Shown in pieces: positions 33,231 through 44,615 of a DNA stretch of 64,000 nt (position 1 is its first letter; each line of letters opens with the position of its first letter). The stretch is from Chloroflexota bacterium (GTDB lineage Bacteria > Chloroflexota > Limnocylindria > Limnocylindrales > CSP1-4): NCBI GenBank assembly GCA_003141245.1, contig PLLE01000039.1:10575-74574 (forward strand), in the 5' to 3' direction. A program made the translations under genes and the position numbers. The notes under the pieces are model-generated. The model worked only from the letters and a program-made list of their open reading frames with translations. It was not told where the DNA came from and ran no database searches.

Positions 33231-33784
33231 CTCGTGGGCCAGCGCTCCTCGAAAACGACTTCGTTGCGCGGCATCCGAGCGGTGCCCGGCGCCGATTTGG
33301 GTGCGCGCGCCGCTTCGCTCGGATCTCCGAGCGCCACGATCGTCCGCACCAGGCGACCCTCTGGGATTGCGAGGATGGAGTCGATCCTGGCGCGCGCATC
33401 GGGCAGGATCCAGGTGATACCGGCGCCTAGACCGAGGAGCGACGCGGCGACGAGGATACGTTCCGCCGCGCGCCCCTCGTCGTAGGCATGGGAAACCGCT
33501 CCACCGGCCTCGTCGGGCAGGACTATGGCGATCGCCGCGGTCGCCGTCAACAGCGCCCTCGTCTGCGGCAGCGCGGCGTCGGCCAGGCGACGGATCGTGT
33601 CGCGCTCTCGGATCACGATGAAACGCCACGGCTGCGTGTTCTGGCTGCTGCCGGACCAGCGGGCCACATCCGCTATGGCGTCGAGGTCGGCGGGAGCAAT
33701 CGGTCGGTCGCTGAAGTCGCGGATCTGACGAACGCGGACGAGCGGGCGGACCCGATCGGCGGCGAAATTGGAGAGGTCGTTCAT
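33227..33784 (-). CDS. Nitroreductase-family FMN protein
   Basis: The 185-residue protein has the nitroreductase start VRQIRDFSDRPIAPADLDAI, the FMN-contacting WSGSSQNTQPWRFIVI, and the C-terminal GLGAGITWILPDARARIDSILAIPEG. Enzymes of this size reduce nitro groups or quinones with NAD(P)H, or act in flavin metabolism. It converges with the MFS gene. Substrate not assignable. Confidence 0.87.
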   Translation of the reverse strand: MNDLSNFAADRVRPLVRVRQIRDFSDRPIAPADLDAIADVARWSGSSQNTQPWRFIVIRERDTIRRLADAALPQTRALLTATAAIAIVLPDEAGGAVSHAYDEGRAAERILVAASLLGLGAGITWILPDARARIDSILAIPEGRLVRTIVALGDPSEAARAPKSAPGTARMPRNEVVFEERWPTS

Positions 33785-33867
33785 CGGGGCACGCCTGTCT
33801 GGGGTACGGTCCGGGCCATAGATGGCGCCGTCTGCACCCAGGTTACGACGCCCGACAAGACGCCAGC

Positions 33868-33899
33868 GTCTCCCGGTCTCCCGGTCTCCCGGTCTCCCG
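33868..33899. repeat. Four tandem gtctcccg octamers
   Basis: The exact 8-bp unit gtctcccg is repeated four times, 60 bp upstream of the phosphoesterase start. It may alter promoter spacing by slippage. Confidence 0.9.
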
Positions 33900-33958
33900 G
33901 AGCGGACGACCGCCGCCCGGATCTTGCGTGCGAGCCGCGTCCGGCGATACTTCGAGCC

Positions 33959-34975
33959 ATGAACCGCGCGAAATCGAACTGGGCGATCTGTCTTCTCTCG
34001 GTCGCACTGGTTGCCGTGGCTTGCGGGTCACCGACGACATCGACTCTTCCGCTATCCAGTGCCACCCCTGCCCCAACCTCGGCGCTCCAGACGGCGATCC
34101 CGTCGCCGTCGCTCGGCTCAACCTCTACGGCCCCGGCTACCGGGTCTTCGGCCTCACCTTCGCTGGCGGCGACCCCGACCAACGGCATTCCGGCGTTCCG
34201 GCACATCTACGTGATCATCATGGAGAACCAGGAGTACGGGAGCATCGTCGGCTCGAAGCAGGCTCCGTACCTGAATTCGCTGATCGCCCGCTACGGCCTG
34301 GCGACCAACTTCTACGCCGAGACGCACCCGTCGGAGCCCAACTACATCGCCCTGACTTCGGGCGGGCTGCAGGGCACGAACAGCGACGGCTACTACAACC
34401 TGAGCGCCCCGAATCTGTTCGATCAGATCGAAGCCGCCGGCAAGACGTGGCATGTCTACGCCCAGGACTATCCGGGCGGATGCTTCGCAGGCTCCCTCTA
34501 TGCCGGCGCCGCCGACGGCCCGGGCGCCGCCGGCGAGTATGCCCGCAAGCACAATCCGGCGATCAGCTACGCGAGCATCGTCCACGACCCGGCCCGCTGC
34601 GCCCGCATCACGCATTTGGCCGGATTCGATCCGGCGGCCGCCGATTTCGAGTTCATCGTTCCGAACCAGATCAACGACATGCACAGCAGCTCGGTCGCCG
34701 CGGGTGATGCCTTCCTCAAGGTGTTCGTGCCGCAGATCACGCAGAGCGCCGCGTTCACGGATTCGGTCGTCTTCATCACCTGGGACGAAGGTTCCCCCTC
34801 GATCAGCGGCGGCGGTCACATCGCCACGCTCGCGATCAGCCCGGGGATGACGCCCGGGGCCCGCTTCGGCGGTGCGGCAACTCACTATTCGATGCTGCGC
34901 ACGATCGAGCTGGCCTGGAACCTGCCGCTCCTCGGCGAGGCCGCCACGGCCTCAACGATCGCGCTCCCTTACTGA
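33959..34975 (+). CDS. Secreted phosphoesterase lipoprotein (acid phosphatase / phospholipase C superfamily)
   Basis: The 338-residue protein has a signal with lipoprotein-like VAVAC (Cys22) and a Ser/Thr/Pro linker of about 50 residues, then the PF04185-type fold: IYVIIMENQEYGSIVGSKQ, the HPSEPNYIAL metal region, GKTWHVYAQDYPGGC and VVFITWDEGS. These enzymes release phosphate from organic esters outside the cell. It has its own promoter region containing octamer repeats. Confidence 0.85.
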   Translation: MNRAKSNWAICLLSVALVAVACGSPTTSTLPLSSATPAPTSALQTAIPSPSLGSTSTAPATGSSASPSLAATPTNGIPAFRHIYVIIMENQEYGSIVGSKQAPYLNSLIARYGLATNFYAETHPSEPNYIALTSGGLQGTNSDGYYNLSAPNLFDQIEAAGKTWHVYAQDYPGGCFAGSLYAGAADGPGAAGEYARKHNPAISYASIVHDPARCARITHLAGFDPAAADFEFIVPNQINDMHSSSVAAGDAFLKVFVPQITQSAAFTDSVVFITWDEGSPSISGGGHIATLAISPGMTPGARFGGAATHYSMLRTIELAWNLPLLGEAATASTIALPY

Positions 34976-35034
34976 GCGGCCGCAGCGGTGGTGCCGTGCG
35001 GATACCGGAACGCCACCGAGAGGATGTGCACAAG

Positions 35035-35403
35035 ATGGCGAGTAGGTCGACTGCAAGCTCCATCGACGAGTACATCGCCGGATTCCCCGCTGAGACCCGG
35101 AAGATGCTGGAAGAGCTGCGAGTCCTCATCAAGGCGTCAGCGCCCGGCGCGACCGAGACGATCAGCTATGCAATCCCCACGTTCGACCTGAACGGGCATC
35201 TGGTGCACTTCGCAGGCTACGAGAAGCACGTAGGATTCTATCCGACGGGGAGCGGAGTTGAGACATTCAAGGAAGAGCTCAGGCCCTACAAGAGCGGGAA
35301 GGGTTCGGTGCAGTTCCCTCTTGGCCAACCGATCCCGACGGGCTTGATCCGCCAGATCGTCGAGTTTCGGGTCTCAGAGAACACGCGCCGGGCCAAGAAG
35401 TAG
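35035..35403 (+). CDS. DUF1801-family protein
   Basis: The 122-residue protein matches the DUF1801/YdhG-like fold: SIDEYIAGFPAETRKMLEELR, APGATETISYAIPTFDLNG, FAGYEKHVGFYPTG and FPLGQPIPTGLIRQIVEFRV. It is small, cytosolic and of unknown function; some relatives are annotated as iron chaperones. ATG 35035 is preferred over an upstream GTG because homology begins just after it. Confidence 0.87.
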   Translation: MASRSTASSIDEYIAGFPAETRKMLEELRVLIKASAPGATETISYAIPTFDLNGHLVHFAGYEKHVGFYPTGSGVETFKEELRPYKSGKGSVQFPLGQPIPTGLIRQIVEFRVSENTRRAKK

Positions 35404-35426
35404 CCGCGGCACAATCCGGACGGCTA

Positions 35427-35603
35427 CTACGCATCGACATGATGGCCAGTTGGGGTGGATTGCGCCAGTAGCTCCGGCTCGTGCCGCCAGCGGACGCCGA
35501 CCCATCTGAAGTAGAGGCCGGAAGGAGCGCCGGCATCCGTGCGGCCGATCCACGCCACGGCATGGAGCTTCCACTGGTCATGCGACCTCCCGCGCGGCAT
35601 CAT
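35427..35603 (-). CDS. Possible small protein of 58 residues
   Basis: A minus-strand frame from ATG 35603 to TAG 35427 reads [19 protein letters not shown], then [15 protein letters not shown]. Composition looks protein-like (Trp, His and Tyr spread evenly), unlike neighbouring shadow frames. GGGGA precedes the double ATG. I do not recognise a family. It occupies the gap between the DUF1801 gene and pgm. Confidence 0.35.
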   Translation of the reverse strand: MMPRGRSHDQWKLHAVAWIGRTDAGAPSGLYFRWVGVRWRHEPELLAQSTPTGHHVDA

Positions 35604-35644
35604 TCCCCGCGAGGGCAGGATCGAGTAGCGGAGGTCGAGAGCCT

Positions 35645-37300
<1,656 letters not shown>

Positions 37301-37308
37301 GACTTCGA

Positions 37309-37342
37309 GGCCCTTGGGGCGTCGCGGCCCTTGGGGCGTCGC
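37309..37342. repeat. Two tandem 17-bp repeats between pgm and ald
   Basis: ggcccttggggcgtcgc is present twice without interruption in the 95-bp gap between the convergent genes. It has no hairpin or T-tract, so it is not an evident terminator. Confidence 0.9.
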
Positions 37343-37395
37343 GGCCGTCACCGCGGCCTGGAGGGTGACACGCAGGCGTCTGCGGTCGGCGACTT

Positions 37396-38514
37396 TCAGA
37401 TGCCGAGCACCGACTCGGGCGTCACGTACGGCAATCCGTGCGCCCTGGCGACGGCGTCGTAGGTCACGCTCCCGCAGCAGACGTTCAGCCCGTCGCGCAG
37501 GTGGCAGTCGTCCGCCAGCGCCCCGCGCCAGCCCTTGTCGGCGAGGGCCATGATGAACGGCAGCGTGGCGTTGTTGAGGGCGAACGTGGAGGTAAACGCC
37601 ACCGCCCCGGGCATGTTCGTGACGCAGTAGTGGACCACGCCGTCGACGACGTAGGTGGGGTTCGAGTGGGTCGTGGGCCGCGACGTCTCGAAGCAGCCTC
37701 CCTGGTCAATCGAAACGTCGACGACCACGGAGCCGCGCCGCATGGCGCGGACCATCTCTCTGGTGACTAGCCGCGGCGCCGTGCCACCCGGCAGCAGCAC
37801 CGCGCCGATCACCAGGTCCGCGGTCAGGACGCTTTCCTCCACGGCATCCGTGGTGGCATATCGGGTCTTGAGCGCCGGCGCGAAGGCCAGATCCAGTTCC
37901 TTGAGCCGCGGCAGCGACCTGTCGATCACCGTCACGTCGGCCTCGAGGCCGAGCGCCATGCGCAGGGCATTCATGCCCACCACACCCCCGCCCAGCACGA
38001 CAACCTTGGCGGGCGGCACTCCGGGGACGCCTCCGAGCAGAACCCCGCGCCCGCCCGCCTCCTTCTCGAGGGCATGGGCGCCGGCCTGGATCGACATCCT
38101 GCCCGCGACCTCGCTCATCGGGGCGAGCAGCGGCAGGCCGCCTCGCTCATCCGTGACCGTCTCGTAGGCGATCGCCACGCAGCCCGCCTTCAGCAGCGCC
38201 TGGGTCTGCGCGGCATCGGGGGCGAGGTGCAGGTAGGTGAATAGGACCTGCCCCTCGCGCAGCATCGAAATCTCGGACGGCTGCGGCTCCTTTACTTTGA
38301 CCACGAGCTCGGCGCGACCGAAGACCTCCGCTGCCGTTGGGACGATCTCGGCCCCGGCGGCTCGATAGTGCTCGTCGTCGAGGTCGATCGCCTCGCCGGC
38401 ACCGGCCTGGGCGACGACCTTGTGGCCGTGGGAGACAAGCTCCCGCACGGCGCTCGGCGTCAGACCGACACGGAACTCGTTGTCTTTGATCTCGCGGGGC
38501 ACACCGACAAGCAT
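37396..38514 (-). CDS. ald: Alanine dehydrogenase
   Basis: The 372-residue protein begins [20 protein letters not shown] (Arg15-type substrate residue), then [25 protein letters not shown] with Lys, and [26 protein letters not shown]. The NAD site is [14 protein letters not shown], followed by [20 protein letters not shown]. It reversibly deaminates alanine to pyruvate and ammonia. ATG 38514 is preferred because GGAGAGG precedes it and homology starts there. The malic enzyme gene lies upstream in the same direction, giving two pyruvate-forming enzymes together. Confidence 0.95.
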   Translation of the reverse strand: MLVGVPREIKDNEFRVGLTPSAVRELVSHGHKVVAQAGAGEAIDLDDEHYRAAGAEIVPTAAEVFGRAELVVKVKEPQPSEISMLREGQVLFTYLHLAPDAAQTQALLKAGCVAIAYETVTDERGGLPLLAPMSEVAGRMSIQAGAHALEKEAGGRGVLLGGVPGVPPAKVVVLGGGVVGMNALRMALGLEADVTVIDRSLPRLKELDLAFAPALKTRYATTDAVEESVLTADLVIGAVLLPGGTAPRLVTREMVRAMRRGSVVVDVSIDQGGCFETSRPTTHSNPTYVVDGVVHYCVTNMPGAVAFTSTFALNNATLPFIMALADKGWRGALADDCHLRDGLNVCCGSVTYDAVARAHGLPYVTPESVLGI

Positions 38515-38667
38515 CTCGACCTCTCCGGGCGATCCCGCCACTCACTTTGGGGCACCCGGGGGGTGCGCTTTGCACGCGTCCGTTCGAGCGGTGCTGACTC
38601 ACCCGGGAGCCGTTTCCGGAATTCTCTCACTTGCCGCCGATCCTGCCCGCGTTCGGGTGGTCGCCTA

Positions 38668-40416
38668 TCACGTTGCGCGATATGGCAGATAGTCCGGGAA
38701 CCACATGGCCGAGTCGACCGCGTCGAAGACCTCCTCGTCGCGGTAGAGCCGACCCACTCCGCAGTCGCGGCTCTGGCACACCACTTTGGCCGCGATCTGG
38801 CGAGAGACCTGCCGCAGGTCCGACACGGCCGGGTAGAGCGCGCCAAGCGCGAGCCGCTCGGGCGAGACCATCGCGGCCAGAGTCCGGGCCGCGAGCAGGA
38901 ACATCTCGTCGGTGATCTCGCGAGCCTCGGCGACGATCGCCCCGAGTCCCACGCCGGGGAAGATGAAGACGTTGTTGGCCTGGCCGATGACATGGGTGGT
39001 GCCACCCAGAGTGACCGGCTCGAACGGGCTGCCGGTCGCGATGAGGGCGCGCCCTTCCGTCCAGGCCAAGATCACCTCGGGGATCGCCTCCGTCTTTGCC
39101 GTCGGGTTCGAGAGCGGGAAGATGACCGGTCTGGCGGCATGGGCGGCCATCTCGCGAATCGCCACCTCGGTGAACACGCCGGGCACGCCGCTCGTGCCGA
39201 TGAGAATCGTTGGCTGCACTTTCGCGATCACGCCCGCCAGATCGACCCGACCGGTGGCCGCCAGACCTGTGAAGCCGTAGGAGGCCATTTCGGCCGCTCC
39301 CAGCGCGAACTCGCGTTTGTCGTCGTCGAGCTGGTCGCGATCGGCAAAGACCAGGCCTTTGGTGTCGACGGTCACGATGGATCTCCTGGCGGCGGCGGCG
39401 TCCAGGCCCTCCGCCATCATCGCCGTACGCACCAACCGGGCGATGCCGATGCCGGCCGCGCCGGCCCCGAGGAAGACGAACCGCTGCTCGCTCAACGGCC
39501 TCTTGAGCTCGCGAACGGCCGCCAGGATCCCGGCCAGGACCACGGCACCGGTACCCTGGATGTCGTCGTTGAAGCTCGTGATGCGGTGGCGGTAACGATC
39601 CAGAATCCGAATCGCGTTGTGCTGCTTGAAGTCCTCCCACTGAAGGACCGCCCGCGGGCAGACGTCCAGGATCGCGCCCACGAAGGATTCCAGGAAATCG
39701 TCGTACGCGGCTCCGCGCAGCCGGCGCTGGCGGTAGCCGACGTACAGCGGATCCGCCAGCAGATCTTCGTTGTCGGTGCCCACGTCCAGCGAGACCGGCA
39801 AGGTATGGGCCGGGTAGATCCCCGCGCCGGCGGTGTACAGGGCGAGCTTGCCGACCGGGATGCCCATGCCGCCGGCTCCCTGGTCTCCCAGGCCGAGGAT
39901 TCGTTCGTTGTCCGTGGCGACGATCAGCCGCACGTCCTCGACCCCGACGCCGGTGCTGGAGAGCTCGGGGCGGGCGTTGCGCAGCAGATCCGGGATTCGA
40001 TCCTGATCGGCCGGCGTGATCCACAGGCCCCGAGGCCGCCGCATGATGTGGCTGAAGGTCTGGCAGGCGCGGCCGACGGTCGGGGTGTAGACGATCGGCA
40101 GGAACTCCTCGAGATTCTCGATCAGGACCCGATAGAACAGCGTCTCGTTGCGGTCCTGCAGCGAAGACAGGCCGATGTAGCGCTCCAGGTCGTCGTTCTT
40201 GCAGCGGATGTGCTCGAGCTCGAGGCTGACCTGCTCTTCGATCGTGGCCACCCTCGGTGGCAGCAATCCGCGCAGGCCGAATACCTCGCGCTCGCTCTCG
40301 TCGAAGCCGATGTCCTTGTTCAGGAGGGGCTTCTCCAGGAGCTCGGCGCCGTTGTGCGGTACCTGCAGAATGCCGGATGGACGAAGGCTCTTGACTGAAC
40401 GTGGAAGCTGTCGCAT
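38668..40416 (-). CDS. NAD-type malic enzyme
   Basis: The 582-residue protein has FEATURES of the large (about 560-residue) malic enzymes: GLRGLLPPRV, YTPTVGRACQTFSHI, the metal site region FEDF-like LQWEDFKQHNAIRILDRY, FNDDIQGTGAVVLAGI, the NAD site FLGAGAAGIGIARL, and IFPLSNPTAKTEA. It decarboxylates malate to pyruvate. The start could also be a GTG about 27 bases further upstream, behind AAAGGGG. It lies 153 bp before ald. Confidence 0.93.
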   Translation of the reverse strand: MRQLPRSVKSLRPSGILQVPHNGAELLEKPLLNKDIGFDESEREVFGLRGLLPPRVATIEEQVSLELEHIRCKNDDLERYIGLSSLQDRNETLFYRVLIENLEEFLPIVYTPTVGRACQTFSHIMRRPRGLWITPADQDRIPDLLRNARPELSSTGVGVEDVRLIVATDNERILGLGDQGAGGMGIPVGKLALYTAGAGIYPAHTLPVSLDVGTDNEDLLADPLYVGYRQRRLRGAAYDDFLESFVGAILDVCPRAVLQWEDFKQHNAIRILDRYRHRITSFNDDIQGTGAVVLAGILAAVRELKRPLSEQRFVFLGAGAAGIGIARLVRTAMMAEGLDAAAARRSIVTVDTKGLVFADRDQLDDDKREFALGAAEMASYGFTGLAATGRVDLAGVIAKVQPTILIGTSGVPGVFTEVAIREMAAHAARPVIFPLSNPTAKTEAIPEVILAWTEGRALIATGSPFEPVTLGGTTHVIGQANNVFIFPGVGLGAIVAEAREITDEMFLLAARTLAAMVSPERLALGALYPAVSDLRQVSRQIAAKVVCQSRDCGVGRLYRDEEVFDAVDSAMWFPDYLPYRAT

Positions 40417-40492
40417 GGGGCCAGCATCGACCTGCCGGCGCACGCGTGCAATACCCCTTTCGGCCCTTTCACTCAGACGGCGATTAGGCGAG

Positions 40493-41413
40493 CTACGCGC
40501 AGGGACCCTCTTCGCCCGGAACCAGGACACGCACCTTGAGGGAGTCCTTGACCTTCGCGCTGTCGACGAAGCGCGTCAGCTGGTTCTGAGCCTGGATCAC
40601 CGGCATGAGCTTGGCCAGGTCGGCCCCCGAGACGACGCCGCAGCGGTTGCTGTCGTTGCCCAGCGCGGTCCCGAACGCAGAGAACGGCGTGGAGAGCGGC
40701 CACGCGACTTCATTCGGGGTGATGCCGCTGGCCGGCTCCGAAGGAGGCGCCGCCAGAACGGCCACGCGTTCCGGTTCATACGGAGCGGAGCTGCCCAGCT
40801 CGGCCGACAGCCACGCGTCCAGATCCGACAGTTTCTGCCAGAAGGCGGCGAAGGCGCCATCCGTGCCCGGGACGGGGATGCAACGGCAGCGGCTCAGGGC
40901 ATCCGGATCGCCGGTCAGATCGTAGGTTTTCCCGTCGACGATCAGCTGGATGTGGCCGAGGACCGCGCCAGCCACCGCCTGGTCGGCGAAATCGGACTTG
41001 GTGCCGAGCAGTCCCTGCTTGAGCGCCTCGGCCACGATGGCGTCGATCCCTTTGGCGCTGACGGTCCGAACCGACGGACCGATCCACAGCGGACTGGGAT
41101 AGATGGCCGGCACGGCAACCCTGCCGTCGATGAACTTGCCGTCGGAGATGGTCACGACCGGCAGCCAATCGAACGTGTTCTGCGGAGCAAGCGCCTGGGT
41201 TTGCCAGGCTCGCAGGTAGAAGCCGCTCGCCGACGAGGAGTCGCTGGGGCCGGCGGACGGCGAGGCGGAGGTCGAGCCCGAGGGCGATCCGCCCGGAGTC
41301 GAGCTGCCCGCCCCGCCCGCGCCGGTGACGCAGCCGGCAACGAGGATGGAGATGGCCAGCGCGCCCGCCAGGCGCGCAGGATGGAGCGACGAGTTGACCG
41401 AAGGCGATGACAT
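40493..41413 (-). CDS. Predicted lipoprotein of unknown function
   Basis: The 306-residue protein has a clear lipoprotein signal ending ILVAGC (Cys28), a Gly/Ser/Pro linker to about residue 63, and a globular domain with paired cysteines (SRCRCIP, NRCGVVSG, a C-terminal EEGPCA). I do not recognise a family. It is anchored outside the cell and lies alone between the malic enzyme and aminotransferase genes. Confidence 0.8.
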   Translation of the reverse strand: MSSPSVNSSLHPARLAGALAISILVAGCVTGAGGAGSSTPGGSPSGSTSASPSAGPSDSSSASGFYLRAWQTQALAPQNTFDWLPVVTISDGKFIDGRVAVPAIYPSPLWIGPSVRTVSAKGIDAIVAEALKQGLLGTKSDFADQAVAGAVLGHIQLIVDGKTYDLTGDPDALSRCRCIPVPGTDGAFAAFWQKLSDLDAWLSAELGSSAPYEPERVAVLAAPPSEPASGITPNEVAWPLSTPFSAFGTALGNDSNRCGVVSGADLAKLMPVIQAQNQLTRFVDSAKVKDSLKVRVLVPGEEGPCA

Positions 41414-41519
41414 CTGTGGTCCCCTTGAATGCGAACGTGCCGATTATCCACCACCATGACGCCGAATCTCGACGGCCGGTTCCGTGGCCGGGGCCCTGGC
41501 CACGGGTTCCGGCGCCCGG

Positions 41520-42725
41520 CTAGTCCTCGATGACCGCCTTGACGGCACCGACCACGTACGGAAGGTTGGCCGACGTGAGCCCGGCGACGTTGATGCGGCC
41601 TTTGCCGACGACGTAGACCGCGAAGTCGTCGCGCAGCCGAGCCACCTGGTCGGCCGAGAGACCGAGCAGTGCGAACATGCCGCGCTGGCGCTGGATCGGA
41701 TCCCAGTGGCCCGGAACGCCGGCGTCGACGAGGGCCTTCACCAGGGCCGCGCGATTGCCGAGGATGCGGTTGCGCATTCCCGCCAGGTCCACTTCCCACT
41801 GCGCCCGCAGAGCCGGGTCGGTCAGGATCGTCTCGACGATGTCGCCGCCGTGAGCCGGCGGATTCGAGTAGTTAGACCGAATCGCGATCTTGAGGTGGCT
41901 CAGCGCCGAGCCGGCCCGCGAGGGATCGGCCGCGACGATCGTCAACGCGCCCACCCGTTCGTTGTACAGGGCGAAGTTCTTGGAGAAGCTCGAGCAGATG
42001 AGGAACTCCAGGCCGGGGCGCGCCAGGCCGACCAGCCAGTCGGCGTCCTCGCGCAGCCCGAAACCGAAGCCCTGATAGGCGAAATCGACGATGGGCACGA
42101 GCTCACGGTCGGCAACGATCTCCGCGACGGCCGCCCACGTCTCGGCGTCCGGATCCACTCCGCTCGGGTTGTGGCACGAGCCGTGCAACAGGACCACGTC
42201 GCCCGGCGCCGCCGACCGGAGCGAGCCGAGCATCCTGCTCACGTCGATGCCGCGCCCCGACTCGTCCAGGTACGGATAGGTCCGCAGCGCGAAGCCGGCC
42301 ATCGAGAAGAGCTGCGGGTGGTTCGGCCAGGTCGGATCGCTGAGCCAGATCGTCTTGGACGACCCGGTCTGGAGCAGGAAGTCCGCGGCTACGCGAAGGG
42401 CCCCGGTCCCCCCCGGGGTCTGCGCCGTGGCGGATCGGCCGCTCTCCACGATCTCGTGGTCCGGCCCGAAGATGAGGTCGCGGACCGCGTTCTTGTAGCC
42501 GGGGCGCCCGTCGATCGGCAGATAGCCCTTCGACCCGGCCTTCGCCAGCAGCCGGCGTTCGGCCTCCAGAACCGACGCGATGACGGGCGTGATGCCTGTG
42601 TCGTCCACGTAGACGCCGACCGAGAGGTTCACCTTGTGGGGCCGCGCGTCGGCGCGGAACGTCTCGGTCAAGCCGAGGATAGGGTCCGGCGGGGCGGGTG
42701 TCAGGGAACGGAGCGGCAGGGCCAC
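41520..42725 (-). CDS. Aromatic/aspartate-type aminotransferase (class I, PLP)
   Basis: The 401-residue protein begins ALPLRSLTPAPPDPILGLTE, exactly the start of TyrB/AspC-like enzymes, so GTG 42725 (AAGGAA upstream) is chosen over ATG 42755. The PLP lysine lies in SSFSKNFALYNERVG; GGTGALRVAADFL, LHGSCHNPSG and SNYSNPPAHGG (substrate Arg nearby) are typical. It exchanges amino groups between aspartate or aromatic amino acids and 2-oxoglutarate. Confidence 0.94.
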   Translation of the reverse strand: MALPLRSLTPAPPDPILGLTETFRADARPHKVNLSVGVYVDDTGITPVIASVLEAERRLLAKAGSKGYLPIDGRPGYKNAVRDLIFGPDHEIVESGRSATAQTPGGTGALRVAADFLLQTGSSKTIWLSDPTWPNHPQLFSMAGFALRTYPYLDESGRGIDVSRMLGSLRSAAPGDVVLLHGSCHNPSGVDPDAETWAAVAEIVADRELVPIVDFAYQGFGFGLREDADWLVGLARPGLEFLICSSFSKNFALYNERVGALTIVAADPSRAGSALSHLKIAIRSNYSNPPAHGGDIVETILTDPALRAQWEVDLAGMRNRILGNRAALVKALVDAGVPGHWDPIQRQRGMFALLGLSADQVARLRDDFAVYVVGKGRINVAGLTSANLPYVVGAVKAVIED

Positions 42726-42967
42726 GGGGAGGTTCCTTGAATGGTGGGGCAGCATGCGAGGGCCACCAAACGATACAGGCACGGCGACGAATGCGATCGA
42801 CCGAGTCGCGACATCGCGCACTGCCCGGCCCTCCCGTCCGGCGGCCCTTTCAGGATTTCTCAAGGGTTGCGGTGCGACAAGTGCAGCGGCGGGACGCGAC
42901 CGGTCCCTTCTCCAGGCCGCGTCCAGATCTCCCGCCGATGGGCGGGCAGTAACGAGAGGTACTTCGA

Positions 42968-43978
42968 ATGGCGGTTTCTCACTCACGCTGGCGTCTCATC
43001 GTCCCAATCGGCGCGCTTGTCTTCGCGGGCGTGGCTTCTGTCGCTTTTGCAATGGGCGTTGCCTCGGGCGGCTCGCCTTCCGCTCTCGCCGCGCAGGCGA
43101 CGACCATTCCGGGTCACCCCGAATTCGGACCCGGCTGGTTCGCTCCCGGCGGATTCCGCGGCATGGACGGTCAGGTCGCGATCGCGATCACGAAGATCGA
43201 CGGCAGCATGCTCTCGCTCCAGACGACCGACGGCTGGACCCGGACGATCGACGCGACCGGCGCCACCGTCAGCAAGGGCGGACAGACGATCGCCCTCGTT
43301 GACCTCAAAGTTGGCGATCAGATCAGCTTCCGTGAATCCCGCCAGGCGGATGGCACCTACGGGATCACGACGATCCAGGTTCTCGCGCCGACTGCGTCAG
43401 GGACGGTCACGGCCGTCGGCTCCGCCTCGGTGACGATCGCTCAATCCGACGGCTCTTCGAAGACGCTCACGTTGACGGGATCGACGACCTACGCCGAGGC
43501 CGGCGCCTCGGTTTCCATGAGCGCGCTGATCGTCGGCGACCGGATCTCGGCTCAGGGCACGGTCGACTCGGCCGGGAACTTCACGGCGACGGCCGTGACA
43601 ATCGCGCCGGAATCCATCCAGGGAACCGTCGCCAGCAAGACGACCACGACGATCGTCGTCACGACGACGGCGGGCAAGACGGTCACGGTCGACGTCTCCT
43701 TGGCGACCAAGTACTCGGTGCGCGGCGTGTCGGCTCCGACGCTCGCCAACGTCACTGTGGGTGACCGACTCACGGCCCAGGGCACGCTCAATTCCGATGG
43801 CTCGCTCGCCGCGACCGTGGTGCAGGCATCCGCCAACGACCAGCCCGGCTTCGGCGGGAACGGCCCGGGTGGCGGCTTTGGCCCGGGTGGCGGCATTGGC
43901 CGTGGCGGCGGCTTCGGCGGGCGGAACTCCAAGCCGATCGCGGCGCCATCGACCAGCGCTTCGGGTTCAAGCACCTAG
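42968..43978 (+). CDS. DUF5666-repeat exported protein
   Basis: The 336-residue protein has an N-terminal hydrophobic segment (about 9-30), then at least three beta-rich DUF5666-like repeats with the recurring ending VGDRISAQG/VGDRLTAQG and VKVGDQISF. A Gly-rich tail (about 290-320) and a Ser/Thr end follow. Such proteins are exported and bind or coat the surface; the exact function is unknown. GAGAGG precedes the ATG. A strong hairpin follows the gene. Confidence 0.8.
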   Translation: MAVSHSRWRLIVPIGALVFAGVASVAFAMGVASGGSPSALAAQATTIPGHPEFGPGWFAPGGFRGMDGQVAIAITKIDGSMLSLQTTDGWTRTIDATGATVSKGGQTIALVDLKVGDQISFRESRQADGTYGITTIQVLAPTASGTVTAVGSASVTIAQSDGSSKTLTLTGSTTYAEAGASVSMSALIVGDRISAQGTVDSAGNFTATAVTIAPESIQGTVASKTTTTIVVTTTAGKTVTVDVSLATKYSVRGVSAPTLANVTVGDRLTAQGTLNSDGSLAATVVQASANDQPGFGGNGPGGGFGPGGGIGRGGGFGGRNSKPIAAPSTSASGSST

Positions 43979-44033
43979 AGGCCCCCGTTTCGCCGGCGCA
44001 TGCCGGGGTCCGAATCAGAACTCTCCGCTCCCA

Positions 44034-44066
44034 GACGCCCTCCCGATCTCCCTCCGGGAGGGCGTC
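44034..44066. terminator. Perfect 12-bp stem-loop between convergent genes
   Basis: GACGCCCTCCCG (44034-44045) pairs with CGGGAGGGCGTC (44055-44066) around a 9-nt loop. It lies between the ends of the DUF5666 and GerW/YtfJ genes and could stop or protect both transcripts. There is no T-tract on either strand. Confidence 0.55.
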
Positions 44067-44125
44067 GGCTATCCGCTCCGGTTCCATCGAACCGTGAAGA
44101 CGCTGTCCGCCGCGCCTCGAGCCCG

Positions 44126-44509
44126 TCAGCCGCGCTTCACGATCGTCCGGACGACGCTTCGAAGGACGAGCAGCGCGACGATGCCGGTCAGGCAGCCGAG
44201 AAGAACGGACCGATCCGCGTCCACGGCCGGAACCCAGCTCACTTCGCCGTTCTTGAGCACGTAGGTCCCCGCGGGAGTGGCCGACCAGGCTCCGCCCCCA
44301 CCCCGGCCGGCGGGCAGCGCAGCCGGCACCGCGGTCCCACCCGCCTCGGACGCGTCCTCGGCCGAGGACGCGTTCTCGCCGCCGCCAAACACTCCCCGGA
44401 CGCTGGCGACTGGGATTATCAGGACCCCTTCTCGATCGATCGATTCACCGAAGACCCGCCGCACCGAGGCGCTGTCCGTGATGCCGCCGGCCAGTTCTCG
44501 CAGCGCCAT
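44126..44509 (-). CDS. GerW/YtfJ-family protein with C-terminal membrane anchor
   Basis: The 127-residue protein has the YtfJ core VRRVFGESIDREGVLIIPVASVRG, then a Gly-rich segment with GAWSATPAGTYVLKNGEVSWVPAVD. It ends in a transmembrane helix (VLLGCLTGIVALLVLRSVV). ATG 44509 has GGAGG at good distance. In Firmicutes the family is a spore germination protein; members in non-sporulating bacteria have no assigned role. Confidence 0.87.
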   Translation of the reverse strand: MALRELAGGITDSASVRRVFGESIDREGVLIIPVASVRGVFGGGENASSAEDASEAGGTAVPAALPAGRGGGGAWSATPAGTYVLKNGEVSWVPAVDADRSVLLGCLTGIVALLVLRSVVRTIVKRG

Positions 44510-44615
44510 AGCTCGCCTCCTGCAGGATTGAGGATCGCTCGTCCGCCGCTCGATCGGGCGGACTCTTCGGCTCGATGATGGCAGGATGGAGCGCAGCGTT
44601 GAAGGGATCATTTTG

